Assembly (NCBI GenBank): GCA_046328715.1 | Contig: JAXLWB010000080.1 | Coordinates: 1-20,138, forward strand | Direction of reading: 5' to 3' | DNA from: JAXLWB01 sp046328715 | Lineage (GTDB): Bacteria > Chloroflexota > Anaerolineae > Caldilineales > Caldilineaceae | Length of the DNA stretch: 20,138 nt | In this document: in pieces, positions 1-9,294 of the stretch | Position numbering within the stretch: the stretch's first letter is position 1 | Layout: each line of letters starts with the position of its first letter | Made by a program: the position numbers and the translations under genes | Notes under the pieces: generated by a model | Told to the model about the DNA's origin: nothing | What the model saw: the letters and a program-made list of their open reading frames with translations, nothing else | The model's database searches: none

Positions 1-2346
1 GCCTTTGGCGGACTCGCCATTAAGAGTGGCGGTGAAGGCTGGGAAGGGGCAGACATTCGCATTCGGGCAGCCAATGATGCGCGTCCCTCAGCACGGGTTG
101 GCGGCATCGTCGGACAACGCACCTCATATACCAGCACGACAGGTGTGCAGACAATCTATGCCCCAGGGGAGATTCTCACCGGTCGAGCCTGGGATGGGGA
201 GAGCGCAGCCAGCGGCGATTGGTCACAGCCTGCCGCCTACCGCACCCTGGTTCATGAATGGCTCCATTACGGCCTCTTTCTATACGATGAATATCAGGAG
301 CTAGCGCCACAAGGTCGCCAGGAAAGCTACTGCACCTGCAACGATCTGCCCCTGTTGGGCATCACCCCTGGAGCGTGCGGTGGACAAAGCAATGAGCTTG
401 CGGCCTCGGCGATGGCCTATCACTATAGCGCCAGCGAGCTTTGGCTGAGTGGATTGCCCGCCTCTTGCCAAGCCACCGACCAACAGCTTGTCCACGGCGA
501 AAGTGACTGGGCGACGCTGGCCCGCTGGAGTGCGCTCCAAGGTTTAGCGCACGAATGGTTACACTCGCCACAATCGCTAATCAGCGGGCCAAGCTTGGGT
601 CTGGCAGCCGATCTCTTTGGACAGCAGCCGACGCCGCTGACAGAGACTCAGATCTACCTGCCAATGGTTAGCAAGAGTGGAAGTAATGGTCAAGTCAACC
701 AAGCCGCACCGTTAGCCGAAAGCTTCGACCTGACTGCCACCGTTCTGATCAGCGGGGCACAATTCGATCAGGCAGCACTTGGCCAAGTCCAGCTTCAGAT
801 TTACACACTTCATCCAGCCAGTGCAACCACGCCTGCACGCATCATCCATCAGGGCAGCACGGTAGGTACTCGTTCTGCTCCAAACTCGCTGGGCACGGCA
901 CAACTCCTTGGAGTGCAGACAGGCGATCAATTGCTAGTCAACGGGATACGCTATGCCTCTGGAAATGCAGCCTGGGCTGACCTTAGTTATACAGGGGCGC
1001 TGAGCCGTGGACAGGGCACGATCCCGCTGACAGTCAATCCCTGGCCGGTTACGATCGAAGTCACGCCAACCTTGCAGGATGGACGCCTTGCTGCCTTGAC
1101 AGTACTTTTGAGCAGCACGGTCGCTTTGCCAGAGCCACCTATCCTGCATCTCTGCCTGCCCGATGCGGCGATTGGCTGTACCAGCAAGCAGCAGACAATT
1201 TTCCAAGCACTCCACAGTCAACGCTGGCAAACAACCTGGCAGGCAACGGCAGGGGGTGAACTTCCCCATTTTGGCTATCTATGGATCGAAGCACCGGGCC
1301 AAGGATCGTTGGTGCGCTGGTTTCAGGCGGCGGGCGGCGTGGGTCCGGCGCATATGTTTGGCGAATCACCCTTGCGTGATGGGTTGCTGACGGTAGATTC
1401 AAGCCAGCCATTGCCAGGTGGCAGCGGCGTCTTCCTGCTGCCCGCTGACCAACAACCAGCGCAACAAGCACCTCTGCCGCCGGGCAGTCAAGGTTTGCTT
1501 GCTTCGCCGTTGAGCGTGAAGGTGACAACCAGCACCGCGCAGCCATCCTTGATCGCCACCTTCTTCTATGGCAAGGATACGCTGACGTTGCTCGGAATCA
1601 CAGACCAGAACGCCTACCTGGTACGCTTCGACCCGACTAGCAACCGTTGGCTGCCCATTCCCGCCATCCACAGCAGTGGCTCCTTGGGCTGGATTGCCAC
1701 GCCGCCGCTGAGTGACATGAGTTTGATCGCTGTAGCGTGGTCACCGCAGCCGAACATTGGTAAAGTGCCGAATCTCCTGGTAGATACGGGAACCATCGCC
1801 AATGGCGAGTTGGTCCATTCTCAAGTGGTGCTGCCTGCGGCCAGCAATGTGCCCCTTACCGCCACCGGTGTCATCAGTTACTTTCTGCCGGACCAACTCA
1901 CACTGCTGGCACCGCCCGATTGTACCCCTGGTACTTGTGCCTACGACGTAGCCACCCGCATTGTGCATTGGCAGGGAGAGTTTGGTGACGAGCGTGGCGT
2001 AGTTGTGAGCAGTGCAGCGCTCTATCAAAGCGTGCCCCCCTGCACGCCCCAAATACAGCACCATGCCACTGTCTTCGATGGCCAAACCTGGCACACCCTG
2101 CAGGCCACCACACAGGTCAATTGTCCGTCACCTACAGCCACACCGACAACGGTCGCAACAATGACACCCAGTGCAACGCCCACGGTAACCGCTACGCTGA
2201 CTCCGGTTCCCACCGGCACCCCGCAACCAGCTACGCCCACGCGCACGCCGACTGGGACCAGCACCGTTACTTCGTCCCCTTGTGCCAACGTTGCAAGTTG
2301 GGGAGAAGCAGCAACTGCGGTCTGTACGCCGGTGGTAATACCGTGA
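1..2346 (+). CDS. Secreted protein with CLCA-like HExxH metalloprotease motif and Thr/Pro tail (5' end outside window)
   Basis: The frame is open from base 1, so this is the C-terminal 781 residues of a longer protein; the GTG at 145 is only an internal possible start. Residues 85-98 (bases 253-294) read HEWLHYGLFLYDEY. This matches the HExxH...DEY zinc-protease signature of the CLCA family (usual form HEWAHLRWGVFDEY), with the intervening glycine shifted by two places. A second HEWLH lies at bases 550-564 without a following DEY and is probably not catalytic. IYLPMV near base 655 resembles a stretch common in exported Chloroflexota proteins. The middle looks like beta-rich extracellular modules that I cannot name. 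The last 75 residues are a Thr/Pro/Ser linker ending in C-x13-CTPVVIP, a tail also used by the protein at 14402-17602. The protein is probably exported and surface-attached or released. Protease activity is inferred from the motif alone. Confidence 0.8.
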   Translation, partial: AFGGLAIKSGGEGWEGADIRIRAANDARPSARVGGIVGQRTSYTSTTGVQTIYAPGEILTGRAWDGESAASGDWSQPAAYRTLVHEWLHYGLFLYDEYQELAPQGRQESYCTCNDLPLLGITPGACGGQSNELAASAMAYHYSASELWLSGLPASCQATDQQLVHGESDWATLARWSALQGLAHEWLHSPQSLISGPSLGLAADLFGQQPTPLTETQIYLPMVSKSGSNGQVNQAAPLAESFDLTATVLISGAQFDQAALGQVQLQIYTLHPASATTPARIIHQGSTVGTRSAPNSLGTAQLLGVQTGDQLLVNGIRYASGNAAWADLSYTGALSRGQGTIPLTVNPWPVTIEVTPTLQDGRLAALTVLLSSTVALPEPPILHLCLPDAAIGCTSKQQTIFQALHSQRWQTTWQATAGGELPHFGYLWIEAPGQGSLVRWFQAAGGVGPAHMFGESPLRDGLLTVDSSQPLPGGSGVFLLPADQQPAQQAPLPPGSQGLLASPLSVKVTTSTAQPSLIATFFYGKDTLTLLGITDQNAYLVRFDPTSNRWLPIPAIHSSGSLGWIATPPLSDMSLIAVAWSPQPNIGKVPNLLVDTGTIANGELVHSQVVLPAASNVPLTATGVISYFLPDQLTLLAPPDCTPGTCAYDVATRIVHWQGEFGDERGVVVSSAALYQSVPPCTPQIQHHATVFDGQTWHTLQATTQVNCPSPTATPTTVATMTPSATPTVTATLTPVPTGTPQPATPTRTPTGTSTVTSSPCANVASWGEAATAVCTPVVIP

Positions 2347-2409
2347 AGAAATTGCACACAGCTACGGCACTGTGACATTCCAAAATGGGAAATATCCTTG
2401 GATGCCCCG

Positions 2410-2872
2410 CCGAACAGATTTCCCCAAACGGCGGAGAGCATCGCTGCACTGCCGAACAGATTTCCCCAAACGGCGGAGAGCATCGCTGCACTGCCAAACG
2501 ACTTTCCCAAACAGGGGAAGAGCATCGCCGCACTGACAGATCACTTTGCCAAACTGGACAACCTGCAAAGGAGGACTACCGAACGGATTTCCCCAAACGG
2601 CGAAGAGCATCGCCGCACTGACGAGTGACTTTGACAAAACTGGGAAGAGCACTGCCGCGCTAACGGATGACTTTGCCAAAACGGCGAAGAGCACCGCCGC
2701 ACAGACGAACGACTTTGCAAAAACTGGGAAGCGCATCGCCGTACTGCCAAATGACTGCGCACAAACGATGGACGTGCTGAGGAGTACTGCCGGATGACTT
2801 TCCAAACACCGGAACGCACTTTGCTGTACTGCTGAATGACTCTGTAAAACTGCGTAACCTGCTGAGGTGCTA
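2410..2872. repeat. 42-bp minisatellite, about 11 units, readable as a 14-residue repeat
   Basis: Units start at 2410, 2452, 2494, 2536, 2579, 2621, 2663, 2705, 2747, 2790 and 2832. Units 1 and 2 are identical over 42 bases and the others diverge progressively. All are 42 bases long except units 4 and 9, which have 43. Read in the repeat frame, each unit gives a 14-residue motif close to T-D-D-F-A-K-T-A-K-S-I-A-A-L, that is, two heptads. The two single-base insertions break the frame, so no continuous plus-strand protein results. Units 4, 9 and 11 form a second type ending in a NLLRRT-like reading. The array sits between the stop at 2346 and the first RHS codons at 2866. A 221-codon minus-strand frame also crosses it, but this looks like a by-product of the periodicity. 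Confidence 0.85.
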
Positions 2873-2991
2873 GCCCTTCGCGTGTACGCATCTATGACGA
2901 TGTAAGCGCCTGTAAAGCGGAAACCCGTACGATCTACTGGGACCCTGGCACTCACTATGCCAACAACAACAAAGATGGCAACTATCAAACC

Positions 2992-5900
2992 GTGGCCTGG
3001 AGCACCCTGCCCGTCAAAACCGAGCAAGCCTTAACTGGCTGTTCCGACACGGCAACCATCGGTCAATATGACACTGCCTGGGCGATTACACGCCTCAACC
3101 GTGATGGTTTTGGCAATGTCACCGCCAGCAACGAAGTTGGCGATAACAGCAATGGTTCGCTCAACAACGTCATCACCACCACCTTCGACTCCTTCTATAA
3201 CCTCTTCCCAATCGAACAGGCGCGCTCCGGGCACTATAACACTGGCTTTAAGGAGACGGGTAGCTACTATGGCGTGTGGAGCAAGCCTGGCGTTGCACCA
3301 ACGATTAGCCTGAGCGACAGCCGCGCCTACTGGGGAGCGATGGCCGAATATTGCGCCCTGAACAATGTCTGCACACGGCAAAGCTATGACAGTTTTGGTC
3401 GCCCGATCAATCGTTGGGACCAGGAAATCAGCGGCAGTGCCTGGGACACGACAGCCAATGCCACTGTACAATGGAGCTACAATGCCCCGAACAGTATCAG
3501 CAAAGTGGTCAACGGTGTTACCTACACCGGTCCCTCAACGTACGCTGTAACCGAATGGCACGCGCCGCGCTGTTATGGCAACTTTGTACGCAAACTCTAC
3601 GATGGCATAGGACAACTTGTCTCAGAACAGAAAGCTGCTCAGCGCTGGGAAAAGGTGCTGGATGGCTGCGGTACGACCCACACATACAACGAAGTAGACA
3701 CGTACAATGCATACAACAGTCTGGGGCAGATCGTCAAAACGACAGTGCCTAAAGCGATTTCATCAATCACAGTTGATCCAACGACCAACAACCAAAATCC
3801 TGCCGATGGCAATACTTGGTGGCGACGCAGCCCAGACTGGAGTTTACCGGCTACGACCATAACCTACGATGCACTTGGCCGTACGCTCAAAACCGTCGCC
3901 CCCAATGGCGAAGAAATACAGACCCATTATCGCGGACGGCAAACCTTTAGTTTGGGTATTGGGCGCAACGGCGACCCAACCAAAGTGCTCAGTTGGCAAG
4001 AGGCAGATGCCTATGGCAATCTCGGCTGGGTGCGCAGCGGCACTTGGAATGGCACGAACCCGACGGTAGACAATGAGATTGCACTCGCCCATGATGTCAT
4101 GGGTAACTTAACTAGTGTCGTCAACGGGGGGAGTGGCGCTGGCAGTAATATGACCTATGATTTGCTGGGGCACAAGCTAAGTATGGTTGATACCGATCTC
4201 GGTAGTTGGACCTATGCCTATGACCGCAATGGTCGCCTGACCCGCCAGACTGATGGCAAAAACCAGACGACCTGTCTCTACTATGAAGCTCGCCTCTTCC
4301 GCCTGGCGGCCAAAGAATATACCACTGGCACCAGTTGTGCCGGAATTACATCGTGGGACCCAATCAGCCGCCCTGTGGTCTCCGGCGTCAGCTTTGACCT
4401 GCAATATCAATATGACCAGGGCAGTGCCGCCAGTCGCGGACAACTGACCGCTGTGGATTACACCGACAATCATTGGGACAAGGCGCTACTCTATAATAGC
4501 AACGGTCAATTGATCAGTGAGACAGTAAGCATTGCTGGCGCTGCGAGCAACTATACCACCCGCTATGGCTACGACACGTACCTGCGTCCCCAAACCACTA
4601 TTTATCCAGACGGCGAGGTGTTGACGACGACTTACAACAGTATGGGATTGCCACTCACACTGACGAGTAGTCTCAGCCCAACGACACCGCTTGCAGGCAG
4701 TGCGAACTATGATGAAGCAGGACGTCTGACACGTTTGAACTATCCAGCAGGGGGAAATCTCTGGCGTACCAACCTCTACTATGGCTGGACACTGAGTCCC
4801 TGGGGAATTGCTGATGGTAACAGCAATGGACGACTACAATTTTCAAGCCTTGGCACAGCACCCTACGATCCAGCAACGCAGAATGCTACCGGTTATAATC
4901 GTATGGCGCTTGATTATCGCTATGATAGTTTTGGTAATGTCAAATACTATATGGATGGAGCCGCCTGGTATGCCTTTAGCTATGACAGCCAGAACCGACT
5001 CACCCGTGGGTATGACGGTGCTACCTGGCTGGGTACAGGCTATACCTTTCAAGTGACAGCCAATGGTCAACCTTACACCTACGATTCTGCCGGTCGCCTG
5101 ACCAACTACGAAGGCAGCGGCTACACTGCCTTCCGCGGCCACGCTGTCACGCATGTAGGTGGTACGCAACGCTACTGGTACGATGCCAACGGCAACATGA
5201 CTACGCGCTGGACACCGAATGGCAACCAGGCGCTTGCCTGGGACACGGAAAACCATCTCAGCAGCATCTCGGGCGCAGGCGGCGATGAAAGCTATAAATA
5301 CGATGCAGATGGGCAACGGGTGAAGAAGAGTGAGGAGAATGCAACCACCTACTACCCGAATTCACTCTATGAAGTGAGCACCTTTACCCGTACGATCAAT
5401 AATCCAGGCTTTGAATCGTTGAGTGGTTGGGCAACTGTCAAAAATTGGCCTAACACTTCCTTTTTACAAACCAACTGGGGGAGTGCGGACAATCGCAGTG
5501 GCAACTATGGAGTCAACATCTCCAACCATGCCTATGGCTTGCTGGAGTCACCAGCGATAGCCGTAACCGCAGGCAGTACCTACAGTCTGACCGTTTGGCT
5601 GCGCGGTGAGATCGACCCAGATGACAGTACAGGCGTTTATCTCGTGCGTGCCCAGTTTTACAATAGCAGCAATGTCCTGACCGGTACCATCGATGTGGCC
5701 AACACATCCATAATCACTACTGTTTGGACACGGCAAGGCGGAGCCTTGACTGCACCGAGCGGTAGCAGTACGGTACGCATCCAACTCTATAGCTATATGA
5801 ACGATGGTTGGGTGGCCTTTGATGACGTGGAACTGCGCGCCATGGTCGGCGGGGTGCCAGGCACCAACCTAGTCAGCAATGCTGGCTTTGAGAGTGCTGG

Positions 5901-7842
5901 CACCTGGAGAGAGGTACCCAACAGTGCTTACCCTAACACCGCTATTTATCGCAGTACCTGGGGTTCATCGACTCCGCACAGTGGTAGCTACGCCTACGTG
6001 ATCAGCAACGAAGGCTATGCCAGCTTAACCTCTGGCTCGATTGCAGTGAGTGCCAATACTGGCTATGACCTGGCCGCCTATGTGCGCGGTCAAATCGACC
6101 GCGAGGCGATGGGGGGTGAGCTGATCTTTAAGTCCTACTTTTACAATGGCACCACCTTATTGAGCACGCTCGACAAGGTGATCCCCAGCAGCACCGTGCT
6201 CAGCAGCACTGGCTGGATCAACGTCAGCAACCGCATCACCACGCCTGTCAACACCACCTCAATGAAGGTGGAGATTCATAACGGCATGTTCAACGGCTGG
6301 ATCGCCTACGACGACCTCACGCTAAAGCAGGTTGGCAGCAGCACCAACTTGCTTTCTGACCCCGGCTTTGAAAACGCCACGTCTGGTTGGACTGCAAACC
6401 TTCTCAGCGAATTTCCTACCACCATGCTCTGGAAAGGCACCTGGGGACCTGGCGCACCGCGCACGGGTACCTACAGCTATGTCTTCTCTAACTGGGCGGA
6501 TGGTTATTGGAAGCCTACGAAAGTTGCCGCTCGTGCCGGGGAGCAGTATGATCTTTACGTTTGGCTCAAGGGGAAACTGGACGCTGAGACCAGTCAAGGC
6601 AAATTCCTGATTCGTGCCAACTTCTACGATGCTAGTGGCACCTTCCTCAGCCGCACCGACATTACTGGCATGAACCCCGGTGCCATCACCACCTGGACCC
6701 GCGTGGGTGGACAAGTGACCGCTCCAGCCAACAGTGCCTCGCTGGAAGTACAATATCTGCTTTACATGAGTTCGGGTTGGGTCAATATCGATGACGTTGA
6801 AGTCACAGTCGTTGCTCCTGCCGCAGCCAGCGAAGTCACGAAATATTATTATTTCGGCGGTCAGCGGGTAGCGATGCGCAAGAATGGCGCGTTGACGTAT
6901 TTGCACGGCGACCACTTGGGCAGCACCGTGCTCGAAACCAATGCCAGCGGTGCCGTGGTTAACGATGAGAAGTACAAGGCGTACGGCAAGCAGCGCGACA
7001 CCGGTACAGTCAGCACAGACCATCGCTTCACGGGGCAGAAGGAGGATGCGTCGGGGTTGCAATACTTCAACGCGAGATTTTATGACCCCGTGATTGGCAT
7101 GTTCGTGAGTCCGGATACGATTGTGCCGGATGCGGGGAATGTGTTTGATTACAATCGGTTTATGTACGCTCGTGGCAATGCCATGAAGTACAATGATCCA
7201 AGTGGACATTGTATTTGGGATCTGTGTATTATTGAGGGGATTGGATTAATTGAAGTGCTTGCGTTGGCAGGCGGAACCGCGGGATACTATAGTTACGCAC
7301 TCTCACCTGACGCTGAACAAAACAAAAAGCAAGCGGTTGCAGCCATCGCAGATTTGGTGACGGATGTTGGTGATTTGATTAGTCCAACATCTGAACAACC
7401 CTCTGCACCGAGTGTACTTGCCGACCCGTTGCCAACCGAACAAAAGCCGATTGTCACGACTTATCCAATGGCTGATGAATCGCCAAGTCTGCAAGTAACA
7501 ACGGTTTTTCCAAGTTCGTCGACAGAAACATTGCAATTGCCGGGGTTTACGCTCACGCAGCCTAATGCAGGTGATCAGATCGTTACAGCAAGCAGTGCTC
7601 TTAGGCCAGGCAAACGTTTCAGCACTAAGGAACTAGAAGGCGATGGAGCCAGATTATTGAGAAAGGATACAGCAAACGTAGACAGCCAAGAATTCAAAGA
7701 TTATATGCGGTCTTTAGGAAAAGGATTCAAGCAGAGTGAATGGAAGTACGTTATGGAAACTTGGGAATATAGTGACGGTAGCACGGTTGAACCCTGTGTG
7801 TCTATAATAGGTGAGACAAATTCGAGCCTGAAATTAGTGTAG
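2992..7842 (+). CDS. RHS/YD-repeat polymorphic toxin, damaged at both ends
   Basis: The frame is open from 2866 and already reads as shell sequence there (RIYDDVSA...), with no start codon until GTG at 2992 and no signal peptide. The true N-terminus is therefore missing, replaced by the 42-bp array. Residues about 1-790 are YD repeats (YDALGRT, YDSFGN, YDANGN and similar), which build the beta-cage shell of RHS proteins. Residues about 800-1274 are three carbohydrate-binding-like domains. Residues 1283-1406 are the RHS core (YYYFGGQRVA, HGDHLGST, RFTGQKEDASGLQYFNARFYDP), ending in NDPSGH. The tip, residues 1407-1616, has a hydrophobic stretch, a linker and a toxin-like end (RFSTKELEG, EWKYVMETWEYSDGSTVE). 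The last 14 residues come from the left end of the inserted IS3 element, so the toxin is truncated. The family normally delivers tip toxins to competing cells. This copy is probably inactive. Confidence 0.88.
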   Translation: MAWSTLPVKTEQALTGCSDTATIGQYDTAWAITRLNRDGFGNVTASNEVGDNSNGSLNNVITTTFDSFYNLFPIEQARSGHYNTGFKETGSYYGVWSKPGVAPTISLSDSRAYWGAMAEYCALNNVCTRQSYDSFGRPINRWDQEISGSAWDTTANATVQWSYNAPNSISKVVNGVTYTGPSTYAVTEWHAPRCYGNFVRKLYDGIGQLVSEQKAAQRWEKVLDGCGTTHTYNEVDTYNAYNSLGQIVKTTVPKAISSITVDPTTNNQNPADGNTWWRRSPDWSLPATTITYDALGRTLKTVAPNGEEIQTHYRGRQTFSLGIGRNGDPTKVLSWQEADAYGNLGWVRSGTWNGTNPTVDNEIALAHDVMGNLTSVVNGGSGAGSNMTYDLLGHKLSMVDTDLGSWTYAYDRNGRLTRQTDGKNQTTCLYYEARLFRLAAKEYTTGTSCAGITSWDPISRPVVSGVSFDLQYQYDQGSAASRGQLTAVDYTDNHWDKALLYNSNGQLISETVSIAGAASNYTTRYGYDTYLRPQTTIYPDGEVLTTTYNSMGLPLTLTSSLSPTTPLAGSANYDEAGRLTRLNYPAGGNLWRTNLYYGWTLSPWGIADGNSNGRLQFSSLGTAPYDPATQNATGYNRMALDYRYDSFGNVKYYMDGAAWYAFSYDSQNRLTRGYDGATWLGTGYTFQVTANGQPYTYDSAGRLTNYEGSGYTAFRGHAVTHVGGTQRYWYDANGNMTTRWTPNGNQALAWDTENHLSSISGAGGDESYKYDADGQRVKKSEENATTYYPNSLYEVSTFTRTINNPGFESLSGWATVKNWPNTSFLQTNWGSADNRSGNYGVNISNHAYGLLESPAIAVTAGSTYSLTVWLRGEIDPDDSTGVYLVRAQFYNSSNVLTGTIDVANTSIITTVWTRQGGALTAPSGSSTVRIQLYSYMNDGWVAFDDVELRAMVGGVPGTNLVSNAGFESAGTWREVPNSAYPNTAIYRSTWGSSTPHSGSYAYVISNEGYASLTSGSIAVSANTGYDLAAYVRGQIDREAMGGELIFKSYFYNGTTLLSTLDKVIPSSTVLSSTGWINVSNRITTPVNTTSMKVEIHNGMFNGWIAYDDLTLKQVGSSTNLLSDPGFENATSGWTANLLSEFPTTMLWKGTWGPGAPRTGTYSYVFSNWADGYWKPTKVAARAGEQYDLYVWLKGKLDAETSQGKFLIRANFYDASGTFLSRTDITGMNPGAITTWTRVGGQVTAPANSASLEVQYLLYMSSGWVNIDDVEVTVVAPAAASEVTKYYYFGGQRVAMRKNGALTYLHGDHLGSTVLETNASGAVVNDEKYKAYGKQRDTGTVSTDHRFTGQKEDASGLQYFNARFYDPVIGMFVSPDTIVPDAGNVFDYNRFMYARGNAMKYNDPSGHCIWDLCIIEGIGLIEVLALAGGTAGYYSYALSPDAEQNKKQAVAAIADLVTDVGDLISPTSEQPSAPSVLADPLPTEQKPIVTTYPMADESPSLQVTTVFPSSSTETLQLPGFTLTQPNAGDQIVTASSALRPGKRFSTKELEGDGARLLRKDTANVDSQEFKDYMRSLGKGFKQSEWKYVMETWEYSDGSTVEPCVSIIGETNSSLKLV
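5386..6816 (+). other. Three tandem carbohydrate-binding-like domains inside the RHS protein
   Basis: Three units of about 155 residues begin NPGFES (5401), NAGFES (5878) and DPGFEN (6358). Each ends in GW[VI][AN][FIY]DD followed by V/L-E/T-V/L (near 5812, 6298 and 6777). Shared landmarks are a central SG-x-Y segment, a W/Y-x-R/K-G-x-[IL]-D loop and a final beta-strand pair. This is the pattern of CBM_4_9-like, galactose-binding-like jelly-roll domains. They are inserted exactly between the YD-repeat shell (TTYYPNSLYEVS) and the RHS core (TKYYYFGGQ), a junction that is continuous in ordinary RHS proteins. They may bind glycans on a target surface; this role is inferred. Confidence 0.7.
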
Positions 7843-7867
7843 AATAAGCAAGACAGGAGCGAATGAA

Positions 7868-8272
7868 ATGACTCACCATCAAAATGGAACAAGCCGTGGC
7901 ACAGCAGTCGATCCGGAAGTTGTGCCACGGGCAAAACGACGACAGTTTAGTGCGCAAGAGAGACAGCGCATTGTGCAAGAAGCCGACGCCTGCACTGAGC
8001 CCGGAGCAATCGGAGCCTTGCTGCGCCGGGAAGGCATCTACGCCTCCTACCTGAGTGACTGGCGACGCGAGTTGCAAGCTGGGCAAGAGCACGGGCTGGC
8101 AGCGAAGAAGCGCGGTCGCCCGAGCGATAAACGGGAACGGGAACTGAGTCAATTGCGCTGTGAAAACGAACAACTGAAGGCGCAACTGGCGCAGGCTGAG
8201 ATCATCATCAGTGCGCAAAAAAAACTTGCGCAAGCCTTGGAACAAACGTTGAGCCGCACCAACGCCAGATGA
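7868..8272 (+). CDS. IS3-family transposase OrfA (HTH protein)
   Basis: This 134-residue protein has the helix-turn-helix seen in IS3/IS911 OrfA proteins: RRQFSAQERQRIVQEADA and LLRREGIYASYLSDWRRE. A charged helical segment follows (SQLRCENEQLKAQLAQAEIIISAQKKLAQALEQ), probably the leucine-zipper-like oligomerisation region. It binds the terminal inverted repeats and pairs with OrfB. The ATG at 7868 is preceded by an AGGAG ribosome-binding site. The stop overlaps the orfB start as ATGA at 8269-8272. An A8 run at 8217-8224 lies in a place where a -1 slip would lead directly into the orfB frame. Confidence 0.92.
   Translation: MTHHQNGTSRGTAVDPEVVPRAKRRQFSAQERQRIVQEADACTEPGAIGALLRREGIYASYLSDWRRELQAGQEHGLAAKKRGRPSDKRERELSQLRCENEQLKAQLAQAEIIISAQKKLAQALEQTLSRTNAR
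8218..8224 (+). promoter_or_regulatory. Possible -1 translational frameshift site in the IS3 element
   Basis: The heptamer A AAA AAA is in the zero frame of orfA, within CAA AAA AAA CTT. The -1 frame is open from here through 8269 into orfB, so a slip would give an OrfAB fusion transposase as in IS911 and IS150. The small palindrome CTTGCGCAAG (8225-8234) follows immediately. The alternative is coupling through the ATGA overlap at 8269-8272; both may operate. Confidence 0.55.
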
Positions 8273-9294
8273 TTGTGGTAACAATGGTCGAAGAGTTGAG
8301 CCAAAGCATCCCAGTCAGTCAAGCGTGTGAACTCTTCGGTTTGCCCCGCAGCACGCTGTATCGCAACCGGCAGCCGAAAACCCCGTCGGAACCGACACCT
8401 CGTCCCCAGCCAGCCCGAACGCTCAGTGACGAGGAGCGTACGACGATACGCACGCTGCTCAACAGTGACCGTTTTGCCGACCAGTCGCCGTACGAGGTCT
8501 ATGCGACCCTGCTCGATGAAGGCACCTATCACTGCTCGATCCGCACCATGTACCGGATCCTGCACGAGCATGACGAAGTCCAAGAACGCCGCGACCAACT
8601 GCAACATCCGTCCTACAGCAAACCCGAACTATTGGCAACGGCACCGAATCAGCTCTGGTCTTGGGACATTACCAAACTCAGAGGCCCAGCACCGCTACAT
8701 TATTATTATCTCTATGTCATGCTCGATATCTTCAGTCGCTATGTGGTGGGCTGGCTCTTGGCCGAACAAGAATCAGCGGAACTGGCCAAGCAACTGGTCA
8801 CCAAAAGCTGTCGCAAACAAACCATTGCTCCCAATCAGTTGACCATCCATGCGGACCGTGGCGCACCGATGATAGCCAAACCATTGGCTCAGCTCTTTGC
8901 CGATTTGGGCATCGTCCCAAGCCATTCACGACCCTACACGCCGGATGATAACCCCTTCTCCGAGGCGCAATTCAAAACCATGAAATATCGTCCCGATTAT
9001 CCGCAACGCTTTGAAGCGTATTCACAAGCACATGTCTGGGCAAAAGCCTTCTTTGACTGGTACAACCACCTGCATCATCATACCGCTTTGGCCCTGCTCA
9101 CTCCGGCGATGGTTCATGCCGGCAAAGCCGCCGATATCTTGGCTCAGCGCCAGCTGATACTCAGCAACGCTTACGCCTTGCACCCAGAGCGTTTTGTTCA
9201 CGGGCCACCGGTTCCTACGTCTTTGCCGACCACAGTGTGGATCAACCCACCTGCTCCAGGCGTAGCTACGCTTGCAGATAGTCCAGACTCCTGA
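8269..9294 (+). CDS. IS3-family transposase OrfB (DDE integrase core)
   Basis: This 341-residue protein has an N-terminal HTH_21-like region (SQACELFGLPRSTLYR; SPYEVYATLLDEGTYHCSIRTMYRIL) and a retroviral-integrase-like (rve) catalytic core. The DDE triad can be placed at WSWDITKL (first D), HADRGAPM (second D) and DDNPFSEAQFKTMKYRPDYP (E). It catalyses strand cutting and transfer of the element, working with OrfA or as an OrfAB fusion. The start overlaps the orfA stop (ATGA). The length is slightly above the usual 280-300 residues because of a Pro-rich C-terminal tail (PPAPGVATLADSPDS). The core looks complete. Confidence 0.93.
   Translation: MIVVTMVEELSQSIPVSQACELFGLPRSTLYRNRQPKTPSEPTPRPQPARTLSDEERTTIRTLLNSDRFADQSPYEVYATLLDEGTYHCSIRTMYRILHEHDEVQERRDQLQHPSYSKPELLATAPNQLWSWDITKLRGPAPLHYYYLYVMLDIFSRYVVGWLLAEQESAELAKQLVTKSCRKQTIAPNQLTIHADRGAPMIAKPLAQLFADLGIVPSHSRPYTPDDNPFSEAQFKTMKYRPDYPQRFEAYSQAHVWAKAFFDWYNHLHHHTALALLTPAMVHAGKAADILAQRQLILSNAYALHPERFVHGPPVPTSLPTTVWINPPAPGVATLADSPDS

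Noticed and set aside
2410..2872. The array considered as a CRISPR
   Set aside because: Units are contiguous and diverged with no unique spacers, and no cas genes are nearby.
2362..3027. A 221-codon minus-strand frame across the 42-bp array
   Set aside because: It follows from the periodic sequence having no stop in that frame; it has no ribosome-binding site, runs against the RHS gene and shows no domain.
6322..7209. A 295-codon minus-strand frame opposite the RHS core
   Set aside because: It is antisense to a well-supported RHS domain whose plus-strand frame is conserved in the second copy; a similar shadow appears opposite that copy.
7190..7209. Start of a separate toxin gene after NDPSGH
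   Set aside because: The frame is continuous with the RHS core and there is no start signal, so the tip is part of the same protein.
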